64,000 nucleotides of DNA from Solea solea. Lineage: Eukaryota > Chordata > Actinopteri > Pleuronectiformes > Soleidae. The stretch is taken from contig NC_081153.1 of NCBI RefSeq assembly GCF_958295425.1, positions 22,983,833-23,047,832 of the forward strand, read 5' to 3'. This document shows, in pieces, positions 11,201 to 21,848 of this stretch (the stretch's first letter is position 1; each line of letters opens with the position of its first letter). The position numbers were made by a program, and so were the translations under genes. Below the pieces are notes generated by a model. That model was not told the origin of the DNA, ran no database searches, and saw nothing but the letters and a program-made list of their open reading frames with translations.

Positions 11201-14200
11201 TTTTTCTACCCAGGTTCTGGTTCTTTAAATTCCTGTTGCTGGTCGGCATAACAGTGGGAGCTTTCTTCATTCCAGATGGCACCTTCACTACAGGTCTGTC
11301 CATTTGACTTGATTCAAGCGTGGGGTTGGGAGCCGACTGTTCTACATTATGAAATAATAATATAAAATAAGCAGAATATACAAATGCAAAAACGAATAAA
11401 AGTACAATGACAATATTATAAGTGACCCAGAGAAAAGCTTTGCTAAGTTGGCGGCGACAGCTAGCCACTGTCCACCATATGAGCCCATTTCAACAACTGC
11501 CATGTGTCACTCACTTGCTCTGTCTGTGGGTGCACAGAGGCAGCAACACAAATGTGCAAATACAGTAAGATACAATAGATAAGCAGTAACCATGGCAACT
11601 AATGAGTGTCAGGGTAACATTTCCATTTAAGCATTTAGCAATTAGCATTTTATCCAAAGCAACTTAGCAAAAGAGAGGAATAAGCTGCATAGAACAAGTC
11701 TTGGAAAGAACTCCACTCGATAGGACCAGTGGACTGATGGAGGGTGAGAGTGCCGAGGTCGGGTAAGTGCTAGGACAGAAGACGCTCTCAGAAGAGCTGG
11801 GTTTTCAGGAGCTTCTTGAAGATAGGCCGGGACGCCACTGTTCTGGTCATTCCACCAGCGTGGAACGATACATGAGAAGAGTCTGGATCGTCTTGTGCCG
11901 GGTGATGGTGGGAGCAGACCTGTGGAGCACCTTGTAGGCTAGCATCAGTGATTCTAAGGGAAGCCAGTGGAGCTGATGAACAGAGGGGGGACATGTGTCC
12001 TTTAAGACCAGGCCTGGACCATGGTCTGGACCATCTGTAGTGGTTTCACAGCTCAGAATGACATGAAAGAGATTCCTCGTGGATGTTTTCTTGTCTTGTC
12101 TCAGTGTGGTATTACTTCGGCGTGGTGGGCTCCTTCTTCTTCATCATCATCCAGCTCATCCTGCTCGTGGACTTCGCTCATTCCTGGAATCAGTCTTGGC
12201 TGGAGAGGGCCGAGAATGGAAACCGCAAGTGCTGGTTAGCAGGTAGAAAGTGAACACACTCTCCTTGTAATCCAACAAACCTTTACACCTTTACTCATTG
12301 GCTGACGTTGACGGCTATATGCGTTGAAAATGACTGGCAGCCAATAAGGTTCAAAATACATTTGTATGTTGTTTTATTAATTCACTCCCTTTTTAAATTC
12401 ATGAATAATCATGCTTTTTGTAAGGTTTGCACATTATAAGTTATAAATTAGCCACTGTCTTTGACCGATTATACAGCAGCTAGTTATTACAACTGCTGCT
12501 GTCATCAAACCCTCAACAACATGGTCACCACCCTGCTGCATATCTGTGTAACGATGTTGTCGCTCTCTCTCCTGTAGCTCTGCTGTCTTTCACCCTCGTC
12601 TTCTACGCTCTGGCTTTCACCGCTGTCGTGCTCTTCTACGTGTTTTACACCAAACCTGACGACTGCACCGAGCACAAGGTCGTCATCAGCCTCAACCTCA
12701 TATTCTGTATCGTCGTGTCCGTCGTGTCAATTCTCCCCACAGTTCAGGTAAAGGAGACGTATGACATGCTGAAGCTATGTGATAACCTGAAGGCTGGACA
12801 TTCTCCAGAAACCCTAACCCTAACCCGAAGGTATATTGATTATTGATTCACAGTTTTCTAACTGTAAATGAACTAAACATTTAATAAAGTTATTCAGGTA
12901 AATTAAGGCTTTCATTCACACATTGAGGAACTAAACTAAAATTATAAAAGCAACTGCAGCAAAAGTCAGTCCAGCCTCCGTTAGTGTCAGAGTGTTGTCG
13001 CCTTCTCGTGTTGCATTTATGTCTGTGTCCTTCACACCGTGTTGAGTGATAAGTGAGTGAAACACAGTCTTCACAGATTCAGGGTTGAGTAAACTGTGAA
13101 TCCTGTGCAAGGACAGACACTTAACTTTCGATGACTTGTAATGTGTCAAATCCAACAAATGATTTGTGTGTTCTGCCGTTATTGTGGCAGCAGGTTGCAG
13201 ACACTCACTGACCAAAGTTTTCCTCCAACATAGCCACGTACTAGCTCGCTAACAGAACCTGTCGAGGGAATAAGTTAAAGTCACATGGGTTTATGATGCA
13301 GTGAACCACTGTGACTCCACAGCAATATACAGTGGATGCTGCTCCCTGGCATCAACAAGCCAGCTGGACTTTATCTGGTAAACTGTCAAAGCCACAGATG
13401 CAGAGATGTTCTACCGTCAGTGTCTGAAGTCACACGCTACCCAGAATATTTAGTGGTGAATTAGAGTCCAGTGTCTCCCAACCCTGGTCCTCAGGGAACA
13501 CCTGAGAACACCTCAGATCAACAGCTCGTTATCAGGCTTCTGCAGAGCAGGGTGACGAGCTGTTGATCTGAGGTGTTCTCAGGTGTTCCCTGAGGACCAG
13601 GGTTGGGAAACACAATCAAACATCATTTTCATCATCATAATCGATTGATCTATTGATTATTTACTTGTTTTTTTGAAATAATGATGTTCTCAGATGTTTT
13701 CAGTTTGAATGATTTCTTTGTTGTATAAAGTAAACAATCAAGAAAAGCAAGCATAGACTTGTTTTAAATATTTAAAAATATTCAAACCGATCGACTAGAT
13801 TATCTAAATAGTTGACGATTCATTTCATTGTCAATCTAATTATTCACATACTTTTTTGTTTAAATCGCATTGGTGTGATTTCCAGTTTAAGGTAAATCAC
13901 ACCGAGTTATAAATCCAGTGGACTTTGTGCCTTTGTGGATTTTACTGTGTAAACCGACTGTAGTTGCAGAGGTCACAGGTTAAACTCTTTAATTACCTGA
14001 CACTTGAACTAAAAACAAAATGTAATTGAAAGATGATGCAACTTTGAGTTTCCTGTGATTTCCTGTCTGCAGGAGGCTCAGCCCAGCTCAGGTCTGCTCC
14101 AGGCCTCCCTCATCTCCCTCTACACCATGTATGTGACCTGGTCAGGCATGACCAACAACCCCAGTGAGTTCCACCGCAGTTTCCACTAATCGTAGTTAGA

Positions 14201-15897
14201 AGTAAGAGCTTCTCTGTCATTTGTCATTTGTGTCTTTCTCTGACTTCAGACCGACAGTGTAACCCCAGCCTGTTGAGCCTGGTGCAGCCCAACAGTCCAA
14301 CTCCACCACCTGGACCAGTGGTCCCCCATCCGGACATCCAGTGGTGGGATGCACAAAGCATTGTGGGATTGGTCCTCTTCCTGTGCTGTACTCTCTATGC
14401 CAGGTATTCTGTCCTCACCACAGAGAGGGAATGATGCAAGTCGTCTTCCACCTGGAAGGTTGCGGCTCCGCGGGTCTACATGCCAGTGTGGCTCTTCCAT
14501 TCCTTCTGGATCCAAAATCTTAATTATCCAAAGATTTGCTCTGAAATATTATGATTTTATAGCAACTTCGCTCTCGTCATGTTACGACTTTTTACTCGTC
14601 ATGTTACGACTCTTTACTCGTCATGTTACGACTTTGCTCTCGTCATGTTTACGACTTCGCTCTCGTCATGTTACGACTTTTTACTCGTCATGTTACGACT
14701 TTTTACTCGTCATGTTACGACTTTGCTCTCGTCATGTTTACGACTTCGCTCTCGTCATGTTACGACTTTTTACTCGTCATGTTACGACTTTTTACTCGTC
14801 ATGTTACGACTTTTTACTCGTCATGTTACGACTTTGCTCTCGTCATGTTTACGACTTCGCTCTCGTCATGTTACGACTTTTTATTCGTCATTTTACGACT
14901 TAGCTCTCGTCATGTTACGACTTTGCTCTCGTCATGTTACGACTTTGCTCTCGTCATGTTTACGACTCCGCTCTCGTCATGTTACGACTTTTTACTCGTC
15001 ATGTTACGACTTTTTACTCGTCATGTTACGACTTTGCTCTCGTCACGTTACGACTTTGCTCTCGTCACGTTAGGACTTTGCTCTCGTCATGTTACGACTT
15101 TGCTCTCGTCACGTTAGGACTTTGCTCTCGTCACATTACGACTTTGCTCTCGTCACGTTACGACTTTGCTCTCGTCACGTTACGACTTTGCTCTCGTCAC
15201 GTTACGACTTTGCTCTCGTCATATTACGACTTGACGACAAGAATAAAGTTGCGATCCTTCCACAACAAAATCATAATGGGGAATAGTCACAATATAACAA
15301 AAGTGGTGTTATATTAGCAGAAACAAAGACACAACATTACCAGAATAAATAAGTCATGAAACAGATACAGGCTCTGATACAGTGTGGAATGAATAGCTGT
15401 GATAGACATGTGTATGAATGTGTGTGAATAACAAAACTAGCCTTCAGTGATCTGTTCAATTCCTCCACAGTATCCGCTCCTCCAACAACACCCAGGTGAA
15501 CAAGCTGATGCAGACCGAGGAGGGCCAAGGTCTGACCTCCGACTATGAGGCCCCCGCCGGGGAGGACGGAGCCCGGCGGGCTGTGGACAACGAAGAGGAC
15601 GGAGTCACGTACAGTTACTCTTTCTTCCACTTCAGCCTCTTTCTGGCTTCTCTCTACATCATGATGACGCTCACTAACTGGTACCAGTAAGTATCTAAGT
15701 TCTTTTCTGGCTAACCCCTGAATAAGAGACGGCCCAACAACTGTTTCTGCTTCACCAGGCCTGAGGCCGACTTCCAGGCCATGCAGACCGCCATGCCGGC
15801 CGTCTGGGTGAAGATCTGCTCCAGCTGGCTCGGCCTGGCCATCTACCTGTGGACGCTGGTGGCCCCGCTCGTCCTTCCCAACAGAGATTTCAGCTAA
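8164..15897 (+). CDS. serinc2: Serine incorporator 2-like membrane protein, 10 exons
   Basis: Spliced CDS: 8164-8202, 9812-9973, 10891-11078, 11214-11293, 12105-12242, 12578-12747, 14073-14163, 14250-14403, 15471-15686, 15759-15897. All phases join and give 458 residues, about the length of human SERINC2. SERINC proteins are multipass membrane proteins first described as aiding serine incorporation into phosphatidylserine and sphingolipids; some paralogues are known lipid scramblases and restriction factors. Seen here: MGAC start, Cys-rich [10 protein letters not shown], conserved [67 protein letters not shown] and a VWVKICSSW...NRDFS end. LMQTEE after [10 protein letters not shown] favours SERINC2 over SERINC1/3, which is my only basis for the paralogue number. 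The long hydrophobic segments fit 9-11 membrane helices. The 3' UTR ends near the AATAAA at 16309. Confidence 0.88.
9297..9360. repeat. 13-bp tandem repeat in serinc2 intron 1
   Basis: Four near-perfect copies of TGTGTAATACATG. No function suggested. The rest of intron 1 (8203-9811) shows no further gene. Confidence 0.75.
9812..9973 (+). CDS. serinc2: serinc2 exon 2
   Basis: Acceptor CTCTCTGTAG, donor AAG|GTAGTT, phase 0 to 0, 54 codons. Encodes the Cys-rich [16 protein letters not shown] stretch and the first clear membrane segment ([20 protein letters not shown]). Confidence 0.88.
10362..10513 (+). repeat. tRNA-derived SINE in serinc2 intron 2
   Basis: Begins with a decayed tRNA-like head (TAGAGCGAGTCGTCTTTCAA, GGTTCGATTCCAAGCTCTGC). 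It continues with GGGCAAAGCACTTAACC, then CTTTGAGTGGTCGTCAAGAC and a TATAAAAGTGTTACACATTT tail ending ATTTACCA. That order is the usual layout of a widespread teleost SINE. Same strand as the gene. Confidence 0.75.
10891..11078 (+). CDS. serinc2: serinc2 exon 3
   Basis: Starts after ACATGATCAG and encodes the extracellular-loop cysteines, [20 protein letters not shown] and [13 protein letters not shown]. The end is set by the family motif NGFWFF. The donor there, AACGG|GTTCGT, is a weak GT site but is the only one that keeps the phase (2) with exon 4. Confidence 0.8.
11214..11293 (+). CDS. serinc2: serinc2 exon 4
   Basis: Good polypyrimidine tract and acceptor (TTTTTTCTACCCAG). Encodes [20 protein letters not shown] and DGTFTT. 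Donor ACAG|GTCTGT, phase 1. Confidence 0.86.
11640..12045 (-). mobile_element. LINE 3' fragment (L2-like) in serinc2 intron 4
   Basis: It resembles the 3' part of the L2-type element at 61.2 kb in the same orientation. Both have the AGGAAGCCAGTG-type segment, a CCATCTGTAGTGG-type segment and the corresponding C-terminal RT coding region, here read on the - strand ([10 protein letters not shown]...LLKTQLF). The start near 11640 (ATTTTATCCAAAGCAACTTA) is a sequence often found at fish LINE/SINE ends. No intact frame; exact family not certain. Confidence 0.6.
12105..12242 (+). CDS. serinc2: serinc2 exon 5
   Basis: Acceptor CTTGTCTCAG. Encodes [20 protein letters not shown], then [19 protein letters not shown], the most conserved SERINC core. 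Donor GCAG|GTAGAA, phase 1. Confidence 0.88.
12578..12747 (+). CDS. serinc2: serinc2 exon 6
   Basis: Acceptor CTCTCCTGTAG. Encodes membrane segment [20 protein letters not shown], then [20 protein letters not shown] and a further helix ending ILPTVQ. Donor CAG|GTAAAG, phase 0. Confidence 0.87.
13471..13613. mobile_element. Palindromic foldback MITE in serinc2 intron 6
   Basis: Two arms of about 64 bp are near-perfect inverse complements: GTGTCTCCCAACCCTGGTCC at the left end and GGACCAGGGTTGGGAAACAC at the right. They are separated by a loop of about 20 bases (around 13535-13553). This is a MITE structure with no coding capacity. I did not identify a clear target-site duplication. Confidence 0.85.
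14073..14163 (+). CDS. serinc2: serinc2 exon 7
   Basis: Acceptor TGTCTGCAG. Encodes [20 protein letters not shown] and [10 protein letters not shown], a near-invariant SERINC stretch. Donor CCCA|GTGAGT, phase 1. Confidence 0.88.
14250..14403 (+). CDS. serinc2: serinc2 exon 8
   Basis: Acceptor TGACTTCAG. Encodes [10 protein letters not shown], a Pro-rich loop ([13 protein letters not shown]), then [20 protein letters not shown]. Donor GCCAG|GTATTC, phase 2. Confidence 0.87.
14562..15235. repeat. 22-bp minisatellite in serinc2 intron 8
   Basis: About 30 units of the form GTCATGTTACGACTTTGCTC plus TC, with variants (TTTTTACTC, GTCACGTTA, GTTTACGACTTC). Units fall into short higher-order patterns on the left and become homogeneous GTCACGTTACGACTTTGCTC on the right. 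The array is preceded by a segment (14502-14524) found identically in a foldback element at 17194-17216, so it probably lies inside a dispersed element. Long open frames here are repeat artefacts. Confidence 0.93.
15471..15686 (+). CDS. serinc2: serinc2 exon 9
   Basis: Acceptor CCTCCACAG. Encodes [18 protein letters not shown], a variable acidic loop, then [20 protein letters not shown] and MMTLTNWYQ. Donor CA|GTAAGT, phase 2. Confidence 0.88.
15759..15897 (+). CDS. serinc2: serinc2 exon 10 (stop codon)
   Basis: Acceptor GCTTCACCAG. Encodes [20 protein letters not shown], then [12 protein letters not shown] and TAA. The Asn-Arg-Asp-Phe-Ser C terminus is typical of the family. Confidence 0.88.
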
Positions 15898-16308
15898 AAC
15901 ATTGTTCGATAGCCTCGTGCTATTATCGCCTTGAAGGAGAAATAGCTTTAGCCTCAAAATGCTCTGATTGAATAGAGGAAGAGCTCAGAATTCCACATTT
16001 ACACGTTGAAAGCCAAACTGGTGTCTTGCTTTGTTTCTGACTTGAAGCCTTCGAAGCTAAATGTTGATGTTGAGCTTTAATTAATCACAGGTTGATTTAG
16101 CGTCTTTCACTGTTACAAATATTAGAATTGAGAGCACTTCATGCCATTATAGGACCAAGCCAATGCCGTCTTTAATACATGTTCATACTAAGTGCTGCCT
16201 GCATCAAGATGGACCTTTTCTACTTTTTTTAATGTACAAATTTGCTCAGGTGCCGTTTGATAACAATATCATTTTATTCTATTTTGCTCCAACCTTTGTT
16301 CTTTTTAC

Positions 16309-16319
16309 AATAAAATAAA
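16309..16319 (+). terminator. serinc2 polyadenylation signals
   Basis: Two overlapping AATAAA hexamers about 415 bp after the stop codon, followed by a GT/T-rich stretch (TTTGTCTTTGGTC). This fits a 3' UTR of roughly 430 bases. Confidence 0.7.
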
Positions 16320-16521
16320 GTACACAATTTGTCTTTGGTCAGAGTTGGCAGTACTTCTGTCCAGTAGGTGGAGCTCTTGTACACACAGGATTATTTTGAA
16401 TCGCTCTGTTTTCTATAGAAATATCATCATGTCCAGTCAGCAGGGATTTCTACTGCCCCTCTCTCCATGAGTCACATGATCCTGCCAAAATGGGATTTGC
16501 TATGCAGAATACCCTGCTGCA

Positions 16522-16522
<1 letters not shown>

Positions 16523-16565
<43 letters not shown>

Positions 16566-16572
16566 ACACACA
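16523..16572. repeat. (CA)n microsatellite
   Basis: Dinucleotide CA run with one GA interruption, just downstream of the serinc2 polyadenylation signal. Confidence 0.9.
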
Positions 16573-16916
16573 TTATAAGTAATGTAGAGAATGTGGTCGT
16601 TTCTCCGTCACTAGATGAGCATGAGCCGGAGTCCTGAACACAACACTTGACAATGTTCATTCCAGGCTTGTGTTGTTAGGGGATGAGGGTTGTGTACTGT
16701 ACACACACTGACCCACACAGTCACAGCTGGTATAACCATACATGGCTCACATGAATGATGTGTTTATGACAACAAATCCATTCATTACAACGTCATAGTA
16801 AGTGTCGGGATGCATGGAGCGTGTGTTTGAGACCTCTGTTTTCACTGAGGATGAGCCTCCGTGTCTCAGGCTGCTTCAATATACCTTAAAACAAACCCAG
16901 AAATGTCCCTTTAATT

Positions 16917-17320
16917 TATATTACACCTACGACGGAGTATTCGGGCCACATTAAGGGAAAAAGACTCCAAGAAGAAAGTGGTAATATTCTAACCTGTTGT
17001 TTTAGAAGAGGAGAGCGAGAGAAGAACCAGGCGGACTTGGAGGAAATGGCTGCTTTTGTGGAGCGGGAAATACTTGAACTGGTCGACTGCATCAGCGGCC
17101 ATTCAGAGGGGTTTTGTGGTTTCTCTCGTTGATCATATGACTCCATATGCCATTGGGCGTAGGGGTCTCTTCAGTGCTCTCCAGACCTCGACTCCTTCTG
17201 GATCCAAAATCTTAATGATCAGTCGGATTGTTTGTCAAGAAACCACAAACCTCTGTGATGGCCGCTGATGCAGTCGACCAGTTCAAGTATTTATTTCCTG
17301 CTCCACGAAAGCAGCCATTT
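16917..17320. mobile_element. DNA-transposon remnant with long inverted arms
   Basis: The left arm 17044-17124 and right arm 17238-17320 are about 80 bp each and largely complementary (GACTGCATCAGCGGCCAT against ATGGCCGCTGATGCAGTC; GTTTTGTGGTTTCT against AGAAACCACAAAC). The upstream flank (ACGGAGTATTCGGGCCACAT) resembles a widespread fish repeat. A 23-nt segment in the loop (17194-17216) recurs at 14502-14524. No intact transposase frame; superfamily not assigned. Confidence 0.7.
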
Positions 17321-17394
17321 ACTTTACAAAGTCCTGATACTTATGACAATGTGATGCTGATGTGTGTGTGTTTGTGAAACCTATAATACAATTC

Positions 17395-17560
17395 CATGAA
17401 ATGCTCCACAGCATGTTCCTGTGTGTGAGTGGGTTTCCTCCTACAGTCGAAAACATGGACCACAGGGGTGAGTGTCTCTGTGATGGACTGTGACCCCCCC
17501 GCCTTTCGCCCTATGTCAGCTGACCATCGTGTGGAGTCTAAGGCAGTAGACAGTGAGTGA
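17395..17560 (+). repeat. Degenerate dispersed repeat
   Basis: Contains GTGGGTTTCCTCCTACAGTC, TGTGATGGACTGTGACC and CGCCTTTCGCCCTATGTCAG in the order seen in a very common teleost interspersed repeat. A decayed reverse copy lies near 18690-18790 (CTGACATAGGGCGAGAGGCG). No coding content. Confidence 0.5.
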
Positions 17561-18125
17561 GTTTCCTCACTTTAAATAGTTGTGAATATATAAAGTTATA
17601 AAGAAATGATCCAGGAGGATTCTACATGTGTGACAATAATCCAAGTTAAACTCTGTGTGGGGTGTAGTCAGAGCCTTGTGTCCGTGGTGACAGCTTTCAT
17701 GAGCCACAGAGCACAGACCATCATCTATTGGACCTCTTCAGTCAACCTGTGCACATTGTTTCAGAGATGCTGAAAATTGGTCCTGCAACTTTGGCACGTC
17801 ACCACGGAGGTACAGTGGAAAGTGTCTCACTGGCGCCATCACAGTTTGGTATGGAAACTGCACTGTTCAGCACATCTGTGGAGCAGCCTTCAAGGAACTG
17901 AAGGCGTTTAAACGGAGAACTGAGAACTGGGGTTTTTGTTGTGTGATGTCCTAAAACGTACACTGAACACAGAATGCTTTTCATGGTCATCACCTCGGAG
18001 CACACTTCTGGTTTCTGCCAGTGTGGAGATGATGTCTCTGCTGGACATTGTCCAGTTTAGAAGGGACATAATCTGCCACACTAAGTGTTATATTAACACC
18101 ACCTACTGTGTCATGCCCTAGTAGA

Positions 18126-18205
18126 CGAGGCCGACGCAGGCCACTGTCTCTCTCTCCACTGTCGACATGAGATTCCATGCAGAACAATGAGCGAGTGACA
18201 TAAAG

Positions 18206-18245
<40 letters not shown>

Positions 18246-18490
18246 CCTGTGAAATGAACTTTCCAAGATCTCTGTCTCACCAAAAAGAATTACAAAGACT
18301 GACCTTGACCAAGATCCCAGGGACAATCACTTGTCCAGATGCAGAGCGTGCTGCAAATCAATAACAGTGGGTGCCGTGGGCAAAGTTGCTCTCCCATCTT
18401 AAGCTGTTAGCACTTTCGGTCCTTGAATTCGAGGGAATTGGTCCTGCAAAGTCCTTGAATTTGAAAGGTATGAAAGCCTGACCTTGAAAC
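18126..18490 (+). mobile_element. DNA-transposon remnant, sister of the one at 52.3 kb
   Basis: Shares ordered blocks with 52660-52974: CGACATGAGATTCCATGC, GTGACATAAAGCAAGAGA, AATTACAAAGACTG, AAGATCCCA, GTGCTGCAAATCAATAA, then CCTTGAATTTGAA near the end. A (GA)n run at 18207-18241 has expanded inside it. It lacks the coding frame seen in the 52-kb copy. Confidence 0.65.
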
Positions 18491-19898
18491 CCCAGTCTGC
18501 TTTAAATCTAGCTGAAACTACCTTGTGTCTGACCTGTGACATCAAAAAGCCTCCGACACAGCTGTTTCACTCTCAGTTAGTGACTGGGACTCCTTAAAAA
18601 AACGTTTGGAAACCCCAGAGTTGGATTTTTCTTCTGTTTCATTTTGTAAATCTATAAAAAACAAACAATTGACAATTGCACAGCTGACATAGGGCGAGAG
18701 GCGGGGTCACACCATCAAAGGGACACAGCGACACACAAGCATCCACACTCACACACACAGAGAGAACATGTGAACACTTGCTGCGAATGCAAGAGTTTGT
18801 TGTGCTTCTCATTTTATGTAATTGATTAGACAGTAAAACAAACCTATTTAATTAATGATTTTTACTTGATTTATTCATCTACATTTATATAGTTTACTAC
18901 TATTTTAATGGGCAACTTAAAGGAAATATTTATCAGAACATAAAACAGGGTGAGTCCAAGCAGGAAGTGGTCATTTGTTGTGTAATGTTTGAATAACAGT
19001 CGACATGAAAATGAGCTTCTACTTCTCACTGGATCTATGACGACTTTACGCTCTCAGTTTCAGGTCTTCTTCAATAGAGTGGACACCAGTGTGATTGACA
19101 GCTGATGTCGTCCAATCAGAGCCTGACATCTGTGAAAACAAACATGGAGCTGCCGGCAGCATCAGCAACCTCCCAGCGGAGCTCAGACACCTGGCAACGC
19201 AGGTGAGAAAACACACTTTTCAAGTGCAGCCCCTGAAGTCTTCATTAAACTACACACACTATCTGGGTCAGGCAGCACCTTCATGATTTTGTTTAAAAGG
19301 ACTTTGTTATATGAAGGAAAGAAATCATGAAATACACTACTTCGATTAATAATCAATCCATGCATTGATTGTTTGTGCCCTAACCTTTTCTATTCCTGGT
19401 TTTTTATGTATTCTACAGAATTAAACCTCAATATTAAAACTGAGAAATGATTCAATCAAATGTTTGTTGAATAATTGATGATCATTTCTCCTGAAAACAC
19501 ATGATTGAGAATGAGATCACGTTTCTGCGTCTAAAGTGTAAAAAAACGACATAATCATTCCAAAGACATGTTTACATATATATATATATATATATAACAT
19601 ATATATAACTTACTTACTTACTTCATACTACTTTAGTGTATATTATACGGTATATTATTTTTGCAGATCAATCTGAATGTTTTGTGTGATGGGCACAATT
19701 TTGATCAGAATCTACTCACTGATCCATAACAGTAAACCTAATATATTCATATATGTATATATGACCATCCATGTAAGCCATGAAATATCGCAGCTGTAAT
19801 AAAGTAAATAAAGTAATAGACCAGTGTTTGAGTGATGCTGCTGTGGCACAACATCATTATAATCACTGAGTGCAGCGGGGACTGGTGCTGACTGCTTT

Positions 19899-19900
<2 letters not shown>
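18491..19900. other. Intergenic DNA, no gene recognised
   Basis: AT-rich sequence with a (TA)n run at 19576-19608 and a reversed fragment of the 17.4-kb dispersed repeat near 18690. A short frame around 19095-19286 has no recognisable similarity. Confidence 0.4.
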
Positions 19901-19942
<42 letters not shown>

Positions 19943-19943
19943 A
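19901..19943. repeat. (GAT)n microsatellite
   Basis: About 14 uninterrupted GAT triplets; gives poly-Ile or poly-Met/Asp readings that are not genes. Confidence 0.92.
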
Positions 19944-20559
19944 TCATGATGCTGAGGAGGTGGAGGGCTGGGTCTGGTCCCGAACAACACTGGACCCGAC
20001 ATTCATTCTGTGGGAATGTATCTATTTTATTCATTAATCTGTGTTTGTTGTTGAATTTCATATTTTAAAAAAACAAACAAAAACAAAATACACAGAAACA
20101 AAATGCACTCCCGGGTTCACCACAGTATGTATAAATGTATAAACCGAATAACCTGATTATTAACCATTTTAAACACTGGTTTCATTTGTACAATCTCAGT
20201 CTCACCTTGACTGACAAATATACATTACATTAAGATTTGTTTTTTTATTTCTTATTTAATAACATAATATCAACAGTTCTTATATCTTAAATATTAAGCC
20301 ATGATATATCTGAGGGTATAAATTAGTAGCGTATTGTTCAATAACAGTATGTGCTGACGAGGACATTGTCAAGCTAGCGAAAAGTAAACAATACCGTGTT
20401 TCCGGTCTAAAATGTAACCTATGACTTGTAAAACAGAGCAAGCGTTAAAACAGTTGCAGTCAAAATATCAGTCGATGCCAAATGTAAGTTAATAATACGA
20501 CTCAAAGACACGAGTTGCGCATTCTCAGGTTTGAACTCGTCTGCTATTTTGTCAGCATC

Positions 20560-21065
20560 CCATATCCTTTAGCCTACCCGCTTTTATTGTGAAAGTCGCA
20601 TTTGAGCATTTCCTGTCCGTGAGAGAGACTCTGTGCTGACTTGACGTAGCTGGTGAAGCGGTGACCGCAGCGCAGAGAAGTGAAGTTGAGCATCCTGCAG
20701 GTAACGTCCGCCCACAGCTGCTGTCTTCTGTCATCACTGACGCGTCCACGGACACGCTATCATCGGTCGCTCTGTCTCACTGTGACAGAGGCGATTTTTA
20801 TTGTCTACAGGCGGGTTTCGTTTGTCTCCCAGACGCTGTTTGAGCACAGTGGTAAGTTAAAATGAAGCTAACGAAGCTAAGCAAGAGCAGAGAGGGAAAT
20901 GCTGTTCCGTGTGTGTGTGTGTGTGTGTGTGTGGTGTGTTTACGGACCGCTGCCGCCGCCGCTGCTGCTGCCGCTGCTGCTGCCGCCGCTGCTGCTGCTG
21001 CTTGTGTGTTACCTGCACCGCTGCCGCTGCCGCTGAGCTCGACCTTTCCTTAAATGAGCTCCTTC
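20560..21065 (+). promoter_or_regulatory. CpG-rich segment, candidate promoter or leader exon
   Basis: CpG density rises over 20640-20870 (GAAGCGGTGACCGCAGCGCA, GTAACGTCCGCCC, GACGCGTCCACGGACACGC) and again in a GCC/GCT triplet tract at 20950-21035. Two donor-like sites sit in it on the + strand: CTGCAG|GTAACG at 20700 and CAGTG|GTAAGT at 20852. HIVEP-family genes have long non-coding leader exons, and hivep3 lies downstream on this strand, so an upstream leader exon is possible. That link is inference only. Confidence 0.35.
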
Positions 21066-21814
21066 ATTCATTGTCTGTGCTGCGGGAGGAGGCGGTGAGC
21101 TGCGGCAAGTTCCGCACATTTGGATTGAACGACACAGGAAATGTGTTGAATTAAGGTTCAAAATAAACGCACCAAATGTGTCTCGTGTAGAAAACGTGTT
21201 CCATCAGAACGCAGACGGACTGTGGCTCAAACACGGGCTGCAACAGTTCATCGATTACATTACGGAATGATTGAGAATTGTTGAATGGGTTTAAGTGGGT
21301 ATGCAGTTTATTTTTGTATTGTTTTTTTATGATCATCAACATCTGACCCTCATTATTATTTAATCATCATCTAATTTCCTTTGATGTCATTTTACACATT
21401 GTTGTTCTCAGAATCATGTGGTGTTGCTCAGTACGAATGTTTTATTTCATTTGCCTTCTTTAGTGCAGACACAAATACACAACAACTTTCATTTGTTATC
21501 ATTATTAAATCATATATTTCATCAGCAGTGGCCATAGAACAAACACACACACACACACACACACGTTGTTTGACCTCTAATGCTCCTCCAAACTTTGGTT
21601 TCTCAACACAACGGAAATATCTGAGTTGACACTTTACACCATTTTCTGATGTATTTTGCAACTGATCAATGAATCAATGAATCAATGAATCAATGAATTC
21701 TTCTTGATCAAAGATGAGAATAATTATTTGCAGTCTATACTGGAACAGAAGCAGCCGTGTAGTGGAGGCTGTGTTATTGTGTGTTATTGTTTGTTATTGT
21801 TAGCTTTGTGGTGT

Positions 21815-21848
<34 letters not shown>

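Noticed and set aside
14349..15317. Arg/Cys/Thr-rich frames of 65-184 codons
   Set aside because: Produced by the 22-bp TTACGACTTT minisatellite; the true serinc2 exons lie outside it.
15337..15957. 206-codon frame on the - strand
   Set aside because: It is the antisense shadow of serinc2 exons 9 and 10; codon structure and conservation are on the + strand.
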